From Janthinobacterium sp. 64 (lineage in GTDB: Bacteria > Pseudomonadota > Gammaproteobacteria > Burkholderiales > Burkholderiaceae_D), in the NCBI RefSeq assembly GCF_002813325.1, contig NZ_PHUG01000001.1:1984001-2048000 (forward strand): 64,000 nt of DNA, read 5' to 3'. The stretch's first letter is position 1. Each line of letters begins with the position of its first letter. Both the position numbers and the translations under genes were made by a program. Below, in pieces: positions 17,298 to 27,027 of the stretch. The notes under the pieces were generated by a model. That model did not search any database, was not told the DNA's origin, and worked only from the letters and a program-made list of their open reading frames with translations.

Positions 17298-19672
17298 TGT
17301 GCAAGTCTTTCAAGAATGTCGGGGTTAATATCGATCGGGTCATCGCCTTCGGTGCAGGGCATATCGAACGCGTCGAAGCAGGCCTCATTGAGCCGCTCCA
17401 GGGCGCCATCGAGCATGACGCCTGCATCGTGGGCAACGGGTTCCAGTTCAGAGCGCCGCCACGAAGCGCGCGACAGCAGGTGGCGGGAAAACGCGGCGTG
17501 CATTGCATCAAGACCAAGTAATCCGTCTTGACTGTCGAGTGGCGGCAGCGTGACTTCAGAAGTCGCTTCGTCCTGAAAGATATCGCCCAATAGCGTTGCC
17601 ACCTGTTGACTGTCTTTTTGTAATGCCGCAATGCGTGCGAGATCCAGCACAAAGCCGCCTGACGACACACTTGAACCGTTTGCTGGCGGATGTGCTGTCG
17701 CGGCAGCATGTACTTGACTGTACATTTTTTCATGCTCAACGCCCAACAGTGTGCAGACCTTTTCCAGCACCGCGATTTCCTGGCGTGTCGCAGGTGCTCC
17801 TACCATCGTGATGATGCAGTCGGCACAAGCATCCCGTGCGGTCAGTGGGAGCGCCGCAATACGACGTTTGAAGGAACTCAGCGAGACTGGTTGCAGCAGA
17901 ATAAGGCGCGCCATCAGGCGCTGCTGCTGGTGGGGCGTCAACTGGCGCCAAGTGGTGATCTGTGCCTGGCAAATTGGCCATTTATGGTCAGAATACACAC
18001 CTTCCGACTGCGCCATGGCAATCAGCAACTCCAGGCTCAGCAAGGCAGTATCGTAAAACGGTGCACCATCGCCTGCTTCGTCCGACGCCACCACGCGGTA
18101 CAGCGCCACCCGTTCGGTCAAAGCTGCGTTGCCGGCCATGGACAAGATGTCCGGCTCCATGGCAATCTGCTGCGCCAGCAATGCCGCCGCCAAAGCACGC
18201 AAACTGTCTTTGCCAATCCCGTCCGATGCACCAAAATGCCGTGCCAGTTCATTAACAGACATCACCAACACCGCCTCGCCCAGGCTCGCATTCACGTAAC
18301 AAAGAGCTTGCTTCGCCGCCTCCGGCCATAGCGAATATGGCAATAGCACCCAGGCATCCAAGGTTGTTCGTCTATCAGGACGATGTTCGATGAAACGACT
18401 ATAAGCGTCCAGTTCAGCCGAGCAGGTATCGATCAACTTTTGCAGCATTTGCCGCGGAGCGCTGGCCACGGTGAGATCGGGAATATCGCCTAGCACCACA
18501 CTCCTTCCAGCGCCGTCTTTCAATCCAGGTGATGCGGGCGAATACGGCAGGCACAGCTTGTGCGACGTCGAAACAAGCGCGATACCATCGCCATACAGCC
18601 GCCTATAAGTCAGGCGAAACAAGCTTTCAAATTCTTCAGGACAGCGGCTTGCCGCCGTGCGCAACATCAGCGCCGAATCGTAACGGACCCACGCCCAAGC
18701 CATATCTACGGTCAGTAGCGTCTTGTCGCGACATGCTTGCCCAAGCGCCACCCGCAAATGCAGGGGCATGCCATCTTCAGGACGCAGATCTGGTATCGGC
18801 TGCAGATATAAGCGCTCTGGATTGCTTGCCAATTGCAGAACTTCTAAAAGTGACATGCAGTGACGCGAAAATAATCCGGACTTGCCGCCATAATGTTTAT
18901 GCAGCCGTGTGAGCTCCTTGATAATCTGCGGTATTTCCACATCAATGGCACGGTGATTTTCCGCATCGATCAATACTCGCCGTTCCAGTCCATAAAAGAA
19001 GGCGAATACATAAACGATATCGGCGTCTGGACTACTACGCCCATCGGCAAGCCAACGCAAGTAAGCGCCGCGCTGCTGAGGCAAGGCATCCGAATAACTC
19101 GACCAGTAGAAATTCACGGGAGTTGCATAGTCGCTTCCAAAATCGACACTCTTGCGAGGATCGATCAGGGCGGGATCAACCTTACCGTTATTTCCTGGCA
19201 AGCTTTGTCCAACATAAATCATCCCGCCAGAAATCACCAGACCGCCAATCTCCACACTTTCATGACGCCCTATCCATTGAGCGACAGGGGTATACAAGGG
19301 CGGCGGCGGGGGAATGCGGTAGCCAGATGGATCAGCCAATAGAACCTCGCTTGTTTTGTCCTGATATGTTGATGCTGGCGGCACAAAATCACTTACGATG
19401 CTTGCCACGGGCAAAGATGCGGTCGATGAAACTGCCGCCTCTGTCGGGGGCGGTACGAAACAGGATAGCAACTCAGGCGGCGGAGAGCGCTGCAATTTCA
19501 AAGTGCGCGCGCGATAGCGGCATCCTACATACAGTGCACCGGCAATCAACGACAGCAGCAAAGCTGGGCTCATCAAATGGTAAGCGGCAAATGCTAGCAA
19601 TACAATGAAAAACATCCAGTGCCATGATGAGACACGCTCTAACAAAAACCGGAGTCTTTTCTTCCACCTCAC
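17294..19672 (-). CDS. Membrane-anchored TerB-N/TerB-C domain protein
   Basis: A 792-residue protein, first gene of the island. Two hydrophobic segments (about 19-52) anchor it in the membrane. A proline-rich linker precedes a TerB-N domain from about residue 138, with GGMIYVG (149-155), YWSSY (189-193), YLRWLADGR (204-212) and FFYGLERR (225-232). A TerB-like helical region is around 560-680 and a TerB-C-type tail at about 690-790. TerB domains are linked to tellurite and stress systems. No terC, terD or terZ genes lie near it. The start is a GTG with only a weak AAGAAG upstream. Base composition is visibly less GC-rich than the flanking genes. Confidence 0.82.
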   Translation of the reverse strand: MRWKKRLRFLLERVSSWHWMFFIVLLAFAAYHLMSPALLLSLIAGALYVGCRYRARTLKLQRSPPPELLSCFVPPPTEAAVSSTASLPVASIVSDFVPPASTYQDKTSEVLLADPSGYRIPPPPPLYTPVAQWIGRHESVEIGGLVISGGMIYVGQSLPGNNGKVDPALIDPRKSVDFGSDYATPVNFYWSSYSDALPQQRGAYLRWLADGRSSPDADIVYVFAFFYGLERRVLIDAENHRAIDVEIPQIIKELTRLHKHYGGKSGLFSRHCMSLLEVLQLASNPERLYLQPIPDLRPEDGMPLHLRVALGQACRDKTLLTVDMAWAWVRYDSALMLRTAASRCPEEFESLFRLTYRRLYGDGIALVSTSHKLCLPYSPASPGLKDGAGRSVVLGDIPDLTVASAPRQMLQKLIDTCSAELDAYSRFIEHRPDRRTTLDAWVLLPYSLWPEAAKQALCYVNASLGEAVLVMSVNELARHFGASDGIGKDSLRALAAALLAQQIAMEPDILSMAGNAALTERVALYRVVASDEAGDGAPFYDTALLSLELLIAMAQSEGVYSDHKWPICQAQITTWRQLTPHQQQRLMARLILLQPVSLSSFKRRIAALPLTARDACADCIITMVGAPATRQEIAVLEKVCTLLGVEHEKMYSQVHAAATAHPPANGSSVSSGGFVLDLARIAALQKDSQQVATLLGDIFQDEATSEVTLPPLDSQDGLLGLDAMHAAFSRHLLSRASWRRSELEPVAHDAGVMLDGALERLNEACFDAFDMPCTEGDDPIDINPDILERLAQ

Positions 19673-19751
19673 ATGCTTCTTTCGGCCATGAATTCAGGTA
19701 AGTTAAAGGTAATGCAATGAAAATAGGATGCTTTATTGTATAGAAATGTTT

Positions 19752-19765
19752 GCATTAGCGAATGC
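19752..19765. promoter_or_regulatory. Inverted repeat in the AT-rich region upstream of the TerB-N gene
   Basis: GCATT-AGCG-AATGC lies 80 bases upstream of the GTG of the TerB-N gene, inside an AT-rich pocket. On the minus strand a TACAAT -10-like hexamer lies downstream of it. It could be an operator for the island; this is only positional inference. Confidence 0.3.
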
Positions 19766-19946
19766 TTATCTTGCCTTGCGGATTTTTTTGCAACGTCACA
19801 TCAACTGCCCGCAGGTTATACAAGCACCAGTGCGACTTTTGCCTACCGCCTCGCGCACAGACTACCAGCGCGACAATTGTATGGCGCGCCGCGCCGCGCC
19901 TCGCTTATGATGAGACAACTCAACCCTTGTCATTACGCCACCGCCC

Positions 19947-21008
19947 ATGCCTACCCTCACGCTGCACCAGAAAGTGTTCTTGCTCCTCCTGAGCACCGTC
20001 ACCATCGGCTTTGGCTGGATACTGGCGCCGTATGCGGGCGCCATCTTCTGGGGCGTCATCCTGGCGATCCTGTTCGCGCCCGTGTACCGCTGGCTGCTGC
20101 TGAAAACCAAGGGCCGCGCCGGCCTGGCGTCGCTGCTGACCTTGCTGCTGATCATCGTCATCGTGATCCTGCCGCTGTCGCTCATTTCCGTGTCGCTGGT
20201 GAACCAGGCGGCCAGCGTCGTGGAGATGGTACGGTCGGGCGAAATCACGGTCGCCATGTTCTTCAATAAAATCATGGCGGTGCTGCCGCAATGGCTGATC
20301 AATTTGCTCGACCGCTTCAACCTGACCAGCCTGGCCAGCCTGCAAGACAAGCTGGCCGAGGGCGCCACGCAGGTGAGCCAGGCGGTGGCGGTGAAAGCCA
20401 TCAACGTGGGCCTGTACACCTTCGAGTTTCTCACCAGCCTGTGCATCATGCTGTACCTGCTGTTTTTCCTCATGCGCGACGGCTCGGCCCTGTCGGCCCG
20501 CATCAAGGGCGCCGTGCCATTGAGCCGCAAGTACAAGCAGCGCCTGTTCACCAATTTCACCACCGTGATCCGCGCCACGGTGAAGGGCAATATCCTCGTG
20601 GCGATCGCCCAGGGCGCCCTTGGCGGGCTGGCGTTCTGGTTCCTCGACGTGCCCGCGCCCCTGCTGTGGGCCGTGCTGATGGCCTTCCTGTCGCTGCTGC
20701 CGGCCGTCGGCGCCGCCCTCGTCTGGGCGCCCGTGGCCGCCTACTTCCTGGCCACGGGCGCCGTCTGGCAAGGCGCAGGCCTGGCCGCCTTCGGCGTCTT
20801 CGTCATCGGCCTGGTCGACAACGTGCTGCGCCCCATCCTGGTGGGCAAGGACACCAAGATGCCCGACTACGTGGTGCTGCTGTCGACCGTGGGCGGCATG
20901 GCCCTGTTTGGCCTGAACGGCTTCGTCATCGGCCCCGTGGTGGCGGCGCTGTTCATCGCCTCGTGGGATCTGTTCGTCTCGGCCAGGGAATTTCAGGCCG
21001 AAGATTGA
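19947..21008 (+). CDS. AI-2E family transporter (PerM/YdiK-like permease)
   Basis: A 353-residue membrane protein with about eight transmembrane segments. AI-2E family hallmarks are the N-terminal pair WILAPYAGAIFWGVILAIL, the central soluble region (residues 85-140), RATVKGNILVAIAQGALGG and the C-terminal GLVDNVLRPILVGKDTKMPD. It ends with LFGLNGFVIGPVVAALFIA. Family members export varied solutes or act as proton-coupled carriers; only a few are linked to autoinducer-2, so no quorum-sensing role should be assumed. Confidence 0.9.
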   Translation: MPTLTLHQKVFLLLLSTVTIGFGWILAPYAGAIFWGVILAILFAPVYRWLLLKTKGRAGLASLLTLLLIIVIVILPLSLISVSLVNQAASVVEMVRSGEITVAMFFNKIMAVLPQWLINLLDRFNLTSLASLQDKLAEGATQVSQAVAVKAINVGLYTFEFLTSLCIMLYLLFFLMRDGSALSARIKGAVPLSRKYKQRLFTNFTTVIRATVKGNILVAIAQGALGGLAFWFLDVPAPLLWAVLMAFLSLLPAVGAALVWAPVAAYFLATGAVWQGAGLAAFGVFVIGLVDNVLRPILVGKDTKMPDYVVLLSTVGGMALFGLNGFVIGPVVAALFIASWDLFVSAREFQAED

Positions 21009-21038
21009 GGCGTGGCGACCTGACCCGGCGGGAAACAG

Positions 21039-21746
21039 ATGCGCATCGACCTTGCACGACGGGAGCATGATTTTTCTCTCGGCCAGCGTCCCCATGGCCG
21101 GTACATCGCCGCGACTATCGTGCTGCACCTGGCGCTGTTCTGGGCGGCGACGCGGCCCGTGCACATGAGAATCGAGCACGATGCGCGGGTCTGGCTGCAG
21201 CTGGCGCCGCCACTGCCGCCAACAAGAAGGCTCATTGTCCCCGCCAAGCCCGATCCGGCGCCGGCACGTGCGCCAGCCCTTCCGTCGAGCGCGGCAAGCG
21301 TGTCGCCACCGAAGGAGGCGACGGCACCGGAGCAAGACCAGCCGCAAGACGATGCCCTGCCGGCAGAACCTGCGCCTGCCGCACCCAAGGCCGCTCCCCT
21401 CACCCTGGCGCAACGGGCGCTGCAGGCAGCCGGCGCCATCGACCGCCAGCTGCGCGCAGAGCATCCGCAGGAATTCGTGGCGCCGCCCGAGACGGCGCAC
21501 ACGCGCCTGGCGAAAGGCTTCGCGCAAGCGCATGCGGCGGTCAAGCCGAAGTGGTTCGAAGCAGCGCGCATCGAACTGTGGAGCGCACCAAACGATCCCA
21601 AACGCATCTACCGCGTCATCACGGCGACCGGTGAATACTGCATCTATTTGCCGGACAAAGGCAACATGACGCTGAATCTCAGCGCGCGATCCGGCTACGC
21701 CGGCTTTGGCGAAGGGACTGCGGCGCCTTGCCCCATCCGGTTTTAA
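21039..21746 (+). CDS. Proline/alanine-rich membrane-anchored protein of unknown function
   Basis: A 235-residue protein I do not recognise as a named family. An N-terminal cytoplasmic stretch is followed by one hydrophobic helix (YIAATIVLHLALFWAATRP), then a proline/alanine-rich spacer (about 60-120). The C-terminal domain contains RIELWSAPNDPKRIYRVITA and the segment GEYCIYLPDKG, with a second cysteine near the end (APCPIRF), so a disulfide is possible. The topology resembles the N-terminal half of TonB, but no TonB C-terminal motif is present. It follows the AI-2E gene by 30 bases on the same strand. Confidence 0.65.
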   Translation: MRIDLARREHDFSLGQRPHGRYIAATIVLHLALFWAATRPVHMRIEHDARVWLQLAPPLPPTRRLIVPAKPDPAPARAPALPSSAASVSPPKEATAPEQDQPQDDALPAEPAPAAPKAAPLTLAQRALQAAGAIDRQLRAEHPQEFVAPPETAHTRLAKGFAQAHAAVKPKWFEAARIELWSAPNDPKRIYRVITATGEYCIYLPDKGNMTLNLSARSGYAGFGEGTAAPCPIRF

Positions 21747-21776
21747 TAACGGCCGATAGTGGGCAAGCGCGCCGTT

Positions 21777-22082
21777 TCAGGCAAACACGGGGCGGAAAAA
21801 ACTGCGCTCATAACTGATGATGCAGCGCGTTTCTTCGGCGTAGCGGAAGGCGGCCTGGCACTCGGCGTCCAGCATCGAGTCGCTGCGGTACTGTTCATAC
21901 AGGGCCAGGCTGGGAAACGAGAACATGGCCAGCGCGACGTTGCTGGCGCCTTCCGACGGCAAAAAGTAGCCGTGGTGCTGGCCGCCGAAGCGTTCCACCA
22001 GCGGTATCCACAGCTTGCCGTAGGCTTCGAATTCCCGCAATTTATACGGGTCGATGATGTAACGCAAATAACAGGTGATCAT
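21777..22082 (-). CDS. NIPSNAP domain protein
   Basis: A 101-residue protein starting MITCYLRYIIDPYKLREFEA with the NIPSNAP pattern: an aromatic-rich first strand, WIPLVERFGGQHHGYFLPSE and FPSLALYEQYRSD. These small ferredoxin-like dimeric barrels have no general enzymatic role. Its ATG overlaps the stop of a 43-codon ORF by ATGA, so it is translated with the GNAT gene further upstream. Confidence 0.85.
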   Translation of the reverse strand: MITCYLRYIIDPYKLREFEAYGKLWIPLVERFGGQHHGYFLPSEGASNVALAMFSFPSLALYEQYRSDSMLDAECQAAFRYAEETRCIISYERSFFRPVFA

Positions 22083-22210
22083 GCGGTTTCCTTGTAAACG
22101 TTCAACTCCATCAGCATGCCAGCTTCCCGCAAGCCGATGGCGGCCAGCTGGCCCGAAAACCGCACGCCGCAGCTGCAGCCCAGCTTCAGGGGTTTGTGCA
22201 TTGCCGTCAT
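22079..22210 (-). CDS. 43-residue ORF translationally coupled to its neighbours
   Basis: The ORF starts with an ATG overlapping the stop of the GNAT gene (ATGA) and ends with a TGA overlapping the start of the NIPSNAP gene (ATGA). The product begins MTAMHKPLKLGCSCGVRFSG. A CSCG pair is the only notable motif; two cysteines are too few for a classical zinc ribbon unless it dimerises. It has no transmembrane helix. The double overlap argues for real translation. It could instead serve mainly to carry ribosomes to the NIPSNAP gene. Confidence 0.6.
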   Translation of the reverse strand: MTAMHKPLKLGCSCGVRFSGQLAAIGLREAGMLMELNVYKETA

Positions 22211-22716
22211 GGGCGCGCCAGGCGGTACACCACGCTGTCGAGGTCGTAATGGCGTTCCATGCCCACGTATTGCATGCCCAGGCGCGTCATGACCTTGATC
22301 GAGGCGGCATTGTCCGGGTGCGCCACGGCCACCACTTCGGGTGCGCCGACGACGTCGAACGCATGCGCGACGATGGCTCGCGCCGCTTCGCTGGCGTAAC
22401 CCTGGCCCCAACTGGTCCGCGCCAGGCGCCAGCCGATTTCCAGGGGATTGGCCCTGTCGCCGGAGAGGTGCTGCAGGCATGCCATGCCCACCAGTTCACC
22501 GTCATCGAGGCGTATCATCGCCCACCACGAATAACCCCACTCGGCCCAGCGTCCCATGGTGCGGGCGATGGCCGCGCGCGTCACATCTTCCGTCTCGGGC
22601 TGGCCCGCGTTCAGATACGTCATCACCTCCGGATCGGTATTGAGCGTGCGCATGCGCTCGTAATGGCTCTCATTGATCGGTTCCAGGCGCAGGCGCGCCG
22701 TCGTCAGTATGGTCAT
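22207..22716 (-). CDS. GNAT family N-acetyltransferase (RimJ/RimL type)
   Basis: A 169-residue acetyltransferase starting MTILTTARLRLEPINESHYE, the usual opening of RimJ/RimL-like GNATs that modify N-termini or small amines with acetyl-CoA. The acetyl-CoA site is in RTSWGQGYASEAARAI, and the C-terminal part has NAASIKVMTRLGMQYVGMER. The ATG at 22716 was chosen over a longer frame because the family starts here. It heads a three-gene operon and is separated from the upstream phosphoribosyltransferase by a strong terminator. The substrate is unknown. Confidence 0.9.
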   Translation of the reverse strand: MTILTTARLRLEPINESHYERMRTLNTDPEVMTYLNAGQPETEDVTRAAIARTMGRWAEWGYSWWAMIRLDDGELVGMACLQHLSGDRANPLEIGWRLARTSWGQGYASEAARAIVAHAFDVVGAPEVVAVAHPDNAASIKVMTRLGMQYVGMERHYDLDSVVYRLARP

Positions 22717-22732
22717 CGCATTTCCTTGGACG

Positions 22733-22765
22733 AAAAAAAAGACGATACACGATCGTCTTTTTTTT
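22733..22765 (-). terminator. Rho-independent terminator after the phosphoribosyltransferase gene
   Basis: Arms AAAAAAAAGACGAT and ATCGTCTTTTTTTT form a perfect symmetric hairpin with a T-run on either strand. It lies 17 bases past the phosphoribosyltransferase stop and just before the GNAT start, so the GNAT operon needs its own promoter or readthrough. Confidence 0.9.
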
Positions 22766-22781
22766 GCAAGCGCGCACGCAA

Positions 22782-23327
22782 TTACTTGCCTGCTTCGCCC
22801 TTCTTGATCCACGCCGCCAGCTGGTGCGGACGCAGGCCGTCGTAGTCTTCGAACGGCTGATGGATCCACGGGTTGTGCGGCAGTTCGTCGAGGAAGTAGT
22901 CGGGACGCACGACGGAGCAGCCCTTCAGCCAGATCACGGCCGATTTGACTTCGGTCACGTCAGGGAAGTTTTCCTTCAGGTGACGCGTGACCTTGTCCAG
23001 GGTGACGCCCGAATCGGCCAGGTCGTCGACCAGCAGGATGCGGCCGGCCAGCGGGCCCTTGGTCATGGTCATGTACTTGGCGATATCGAGGTCGCCGCGC
23101 ACGGTGCCCGCATCTTCGCGGTAGGAACTGGTCGACAGGATGGCCAGCGGCAAATCAAAAATGCGCGAGAACACGTCGCCGGGACGCACGCCGCCGCGCG
23201 CCAGGCACAATACCTGGTCGAATTTCCAGCCCGATTCGTAGACCTTGAGCGCCAGGCGCTCGATCAGGCGGTGATACTCTTCCCAGTTGACCCAGAGATG
23301 TTGATCGTTCGATTGTGGGGTAGTCAT
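22782..23327 (-). CDS. Phosphoribosyltransferase (purine salvage type)
   Basis: A 181-residue type I phosphoribosyltransferase. The PRPP loop is ILLVDDLADSGVTLDKV, and an early LARGGVRPGD matches the first pyrophosphate loop. Such enzymes convert a purine base plus PRPP to its nucleotide; the xanthine/guanine (Gpt) or hypoxanthine group is most likely, and the C-terminal WIHQPFEDYDG region is typical of this betaproteobacterial branch. It lies downstream of purA but behind a hairpin terminator, so the two purine genes may be uncoupled or attenuated. Confidence 0.88.
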   Translation of the reverse strand: MTTPQSNDQHLWVNWEEYHRLIERLALKVYESGWKFDQVLCLARGGVRPGDVFSRIFDLPLAILSTSSYREDAGTVRGDLDIAKYMTMTKGPLAGRILLVDDLADSGVTLDKVTRHLKENFPDVTEVKSAVIWLKGCSVVRPDYFLDELPHNPWIHQPFEDYDGLRPHQLAAWIKKGEAGK

Positions 23328-23355
23328 GATAGTGCAATCTTATTATTAGCGTGAT

Positions 23356-23381
23356 TAAAAAAATCCGCCTTGCGGCGGATT
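23356..23381 (-). terminator. Rho-independent terminator after purA
   Basis: Minus-strand stem AATCCGCC/GGCGGATT with a TTGC-type loop followed by TTTTTTT. It lies 13 bases past the purA stop, between purA and the phosphoribosyltransferase gene. Confidence 0.88.
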
Positions 23382-23393
23382 GTGTCCAGCAGC

Positions 23394-24710
<1,317 letters not shown>

Positions 24711-25871
24711 TCAACCTAAGTTTTTAAGAATCCAGCTACTACCATTATCGGCAAGTACCAGCACGCGATCGCACTCGAACTCGTCTTGTTCATTACTGTG
24801 ACCCGGCATACTCTGGATCACGACCTCGCCCGCCTTGCGCAACTCGGCGATTTTTTCCTTCAATTCTGGCGCGCTGCCCCACGGCGCGCGGATCGAATGC
24901 TTCCGTTCCGCGGTCGGCAACAGGCGCGCCAGTTCGCGCAAATCGAGCGAGAAGCCGGTCGCGGGACGAGCCCGGCCGAACGCTTCGCCGACGTGGTCAT
25001 AACGGCCGCCGCGCGCAACCGCGTTCGGCAAGCCAGGTACATACAGCGCAAACATCGCGCCACTTTCATATTGGTAGCCGCGCAGGTCGGCCAGGTCGAT
25101 CGCCACTTCGGCGCGGCCCAAAGCAGAACCGGCTAACGCCGCCAGTTCAGCCAGCGCTTTCAGCACGCCCGGCAGCGGCGGCAGCACTTCGCGCGCACGC
25201 GCCAGCACGTCGATGTCGCCGTACAGGTTCGGCAAGGCCAGCAGCGCATCGCGCGTGACGGCATCGTAGGCAGCGGTCAGGGCGCGCAGGCCCGGCGCAT
25301 CTTTCGCGCGCAGCAAGGTGTACAGCGCAGCTTCGTCGCGCACGGCAGCGGCGTCTTGCGCAATGATAGCGCGCAACAGGCCGACGTGCGACAAATCCAG
25401 GCGGACGCTATCGAAACCGGCCAGTGCCAGCGAAGCGAGCGCCAGTTCCTGGATCTCGGCATCGGCTTCCAGGCCGGCGTGACCATAGATTTCGGCGCCG
25501 ATCTGCAGCGGTTCGCGGGTGGCGTGCAGACCCGACGGACGGGTATGCAGCACGCTGCCGGCGTAGCACAGGCGGGTCACGGTGGCACGGTTCAGCAGGT
25601 GCGCGTCGATGCGCGCCACTTGCGTCGTCATGTCGGCACGCAGGCCGAGCATGCGGCCCGACAGCTGGTCGACCAGTTTAAAGGTGCGCAGGTCGGTATC
25701 CTTGCCAGCGCCGGTCATCAGCGATTCCAGATACTCGAGCAGCGGCGGCATCACCAGTTCATATCCGTACAGACGGAAATTATCCAGCATGAGGCGGCGC
25801 AGCTCTTCGATCTTGCGCGCTTCCGACGGCAGAACATCGGCAATATTTTCGGGCAAAAGCCAATTCGGCAT
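24711..25871 (-). CDS. hisZ: ATP phosphoribosyltransferase regulatory subunit (HisZ)
   Basis: A 386-residue paralogue of histidyl-tRNA synthetase that forms the regulatory part of short-form HisG in histidine synthesis. It keeps the class II core ([70 protein letters not shown]) but lacks the anticodon-binding domain. The ATG at 25871 gives the normal start [10 protein letters not shown]; a longer frame adds 23 atypical residues. hisG is not in the window. It is immediately upstream of purA. Confidence 0.95.
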   Translation of the reverse strand: MPNWLLPENIADVLPSEARKIEELRRLMLDNFRLYGYELVMPPLLEYLESLMTGAGKDTDLRTFKLVDQLSGRMLGLRADMTTQVARIDAHLLNRATVTRLCYAGSVLHTRPSGLHATREPLQIGAEIYGHAGLEADAEIQELALASLALAGFDSVRLDLSHVGLLRAIIAQDAAAVRDEAALYTLLRAKDAPGLRALTAAYDAVTRDALLALPNLYGDIDVLARAREVLPPLPGVLKALAELAALAGSALGRAEVAIDLADLRGYQYESGAMFALYVPGLPNAVARGGRYDHVGEAFGRARPATGFSLDLRELARLLPTAERKHSIRAPWGSAPELKEKIAELRKAGEVVIQSMPGHSNEQDEFECDRVLVLADNGSSWILKNLG

Positions 25872-26060
25872 GAGGGAGCGAGATACGGAAGAAAGTTGAA
25901 AAAATGCATCATGCGAGGCAGCGGCGAGCGCGCCAGGCAAGAGGCCGAACCTGATATTTTACGCGAAAACACGGGTCTTTAGGGACAAGTTCTCCGAATA
26001 GCTGCCGCACAACCCTAAAAACACCGCATTTTACGCCTTCCCGCAACAGCCTGGCGGGCA

Positions 26061-26093
26061 CAAAAAAACGGGGCCGGCATCGATGCCGGCCCC
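26061..26093 (-). terminator. Rho-independent terminator after hflC
   Basis: A near-perfect 24-bp palindrome (GGGGCCGGCATC/GATGCCGGCCCC) is followed on the minus strand by GTTTTTTTG. It ends the hfq-hflX-hflK-hflC transcription unit before hisZ. Confidence 0.93.
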
Positions 26094-26139
26094 GCTGCCG
26101 CCACCCGGTCTTGCGGCCGGGGGCAGTGTCGATGCTGTT

Positions 26140-27027
26140 TTACTTCTTCGACGGAGCGGCCGTGCCGTTACCCTTGAAGTACTTGAAGAATTCCGAACTC
26201 GGATCGACCACCATCACGTCGCCCTTGTCCTTGAAGGTCGCGCGGTAGGCTTCCAGGCTGCGGTAAAACTTGTAGAACTCCGGATTCCGGCCAAACGCTT
26301 CCGCATAGATCTGCGATGCCTTGGCGTCGCCCTCGCCGCGGATCTTCTCGGCTTCGCGGTACGCTTCGGCCAGGATCACCGTGCGCTGCTTGTCGGCGTC
26401 GGCGCGGATTTTCTCGGAGTCGGCCGAACCGGTCGAACGCAGCTCATTGGCCACGCGCACGCGCTCGGACTTCATGCGCTCGTACACCGAGTTGTTGATC
26501 TGCTCGACGTAATCGACGCGTTTCAGGCGCACGTCGACGATGCCCACGCCGATGGCCTCGGCCTCGGCCGCCACCTTGGCCTTGATCGCCTGCATCACCT
26601 TGCCGCGCTCGCCCGAGATCACTTCGCGCACCGTGCGCTTGGTGATTTCATCGTTCAGCGCGGCCTTGACGATTTGCGACATGCGGTTGCGGGCGCGGCT
26701 TTCATCGCCGCCGAAGCTGCGGAAATAGGTCTTCGGAGTGACGATGCGCCACTTCACATACGCGTCGACGAGGATATTCTTCTTTTCGGCCGTGATGAAG
26801 CGCTCCGGCTCCGGCGTGTCGAGCGTCAGGATGCGCTTGTCCAGGTAGATGACGTTCTGGAACGGCGGCGGCAGCTTGAAGTACAAGCCTGGTTTGCTGA
26901 TCTCGTCCTTGACTTCACCGAGGGCGAAGACGATGGCGTATTTACGCTGATCGACGACGAACACGGTCGAGGACAAGAGCATGATCGCGATAAAGCCCGC
27001 GATCAGGGCGGCGACGATACGGTTCAT
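26140..27027 (-). CDS. hflC: Protease modulator HflC
   Basis: A 295-residue SPFH (prohibitin-like) protein with one N-terminal transmembrane segment (VAALIAGFIAIMLLSSTVFV) and a large periplasmic domain. With HflK it forms the cage around FtsH that limits membrane-protein degradation. Typical segments are RILTLDTPEPERFITAEKKN and YVKWRIVTPKTYFRSFGGDE. The gene shares a TAATG overlap with the hflK stop, so translation is coupled. Confidence 0.96.
   Translation of the reverse strand: MNRIVAALIAGFIAIMLLSSTVFVVDQRKYAIVFALGEVKDEISKPGLYFKLPPPFQNVIYLDKRILTLDTPEPERFITAEKKNILVDAYVKWRIVTPKTYFRSFGGDESRARNRMSQIVKAALNDEITKRTVREVISGERGKVMQAIKAKVAAEAEAIGVGIVDVRLKRVDYVEQINNSVYERMKSERVRVANELRSTGSADSEKIRADADKQRTVILAEAYREAEKIRGEGDAKASQIYAEAFGRNPEFYKFYRSLEAYRATFKDKGDVMVVDPSSEFFKYFKGNGTAAPSKK

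Noticed and set aside
17294..19672. Tellurite resistance operon (ter)
   Set aside because: Only TerB-type domains are present; terA, terC, terD, terE and terZ are missing.
19920..21533. 537-codon frame opposite the AI-2E permease and neighbouring gene
   Set aside because: Spans two real genes on the other strand, low-complexity His/Arg/Gln product, no start signal.
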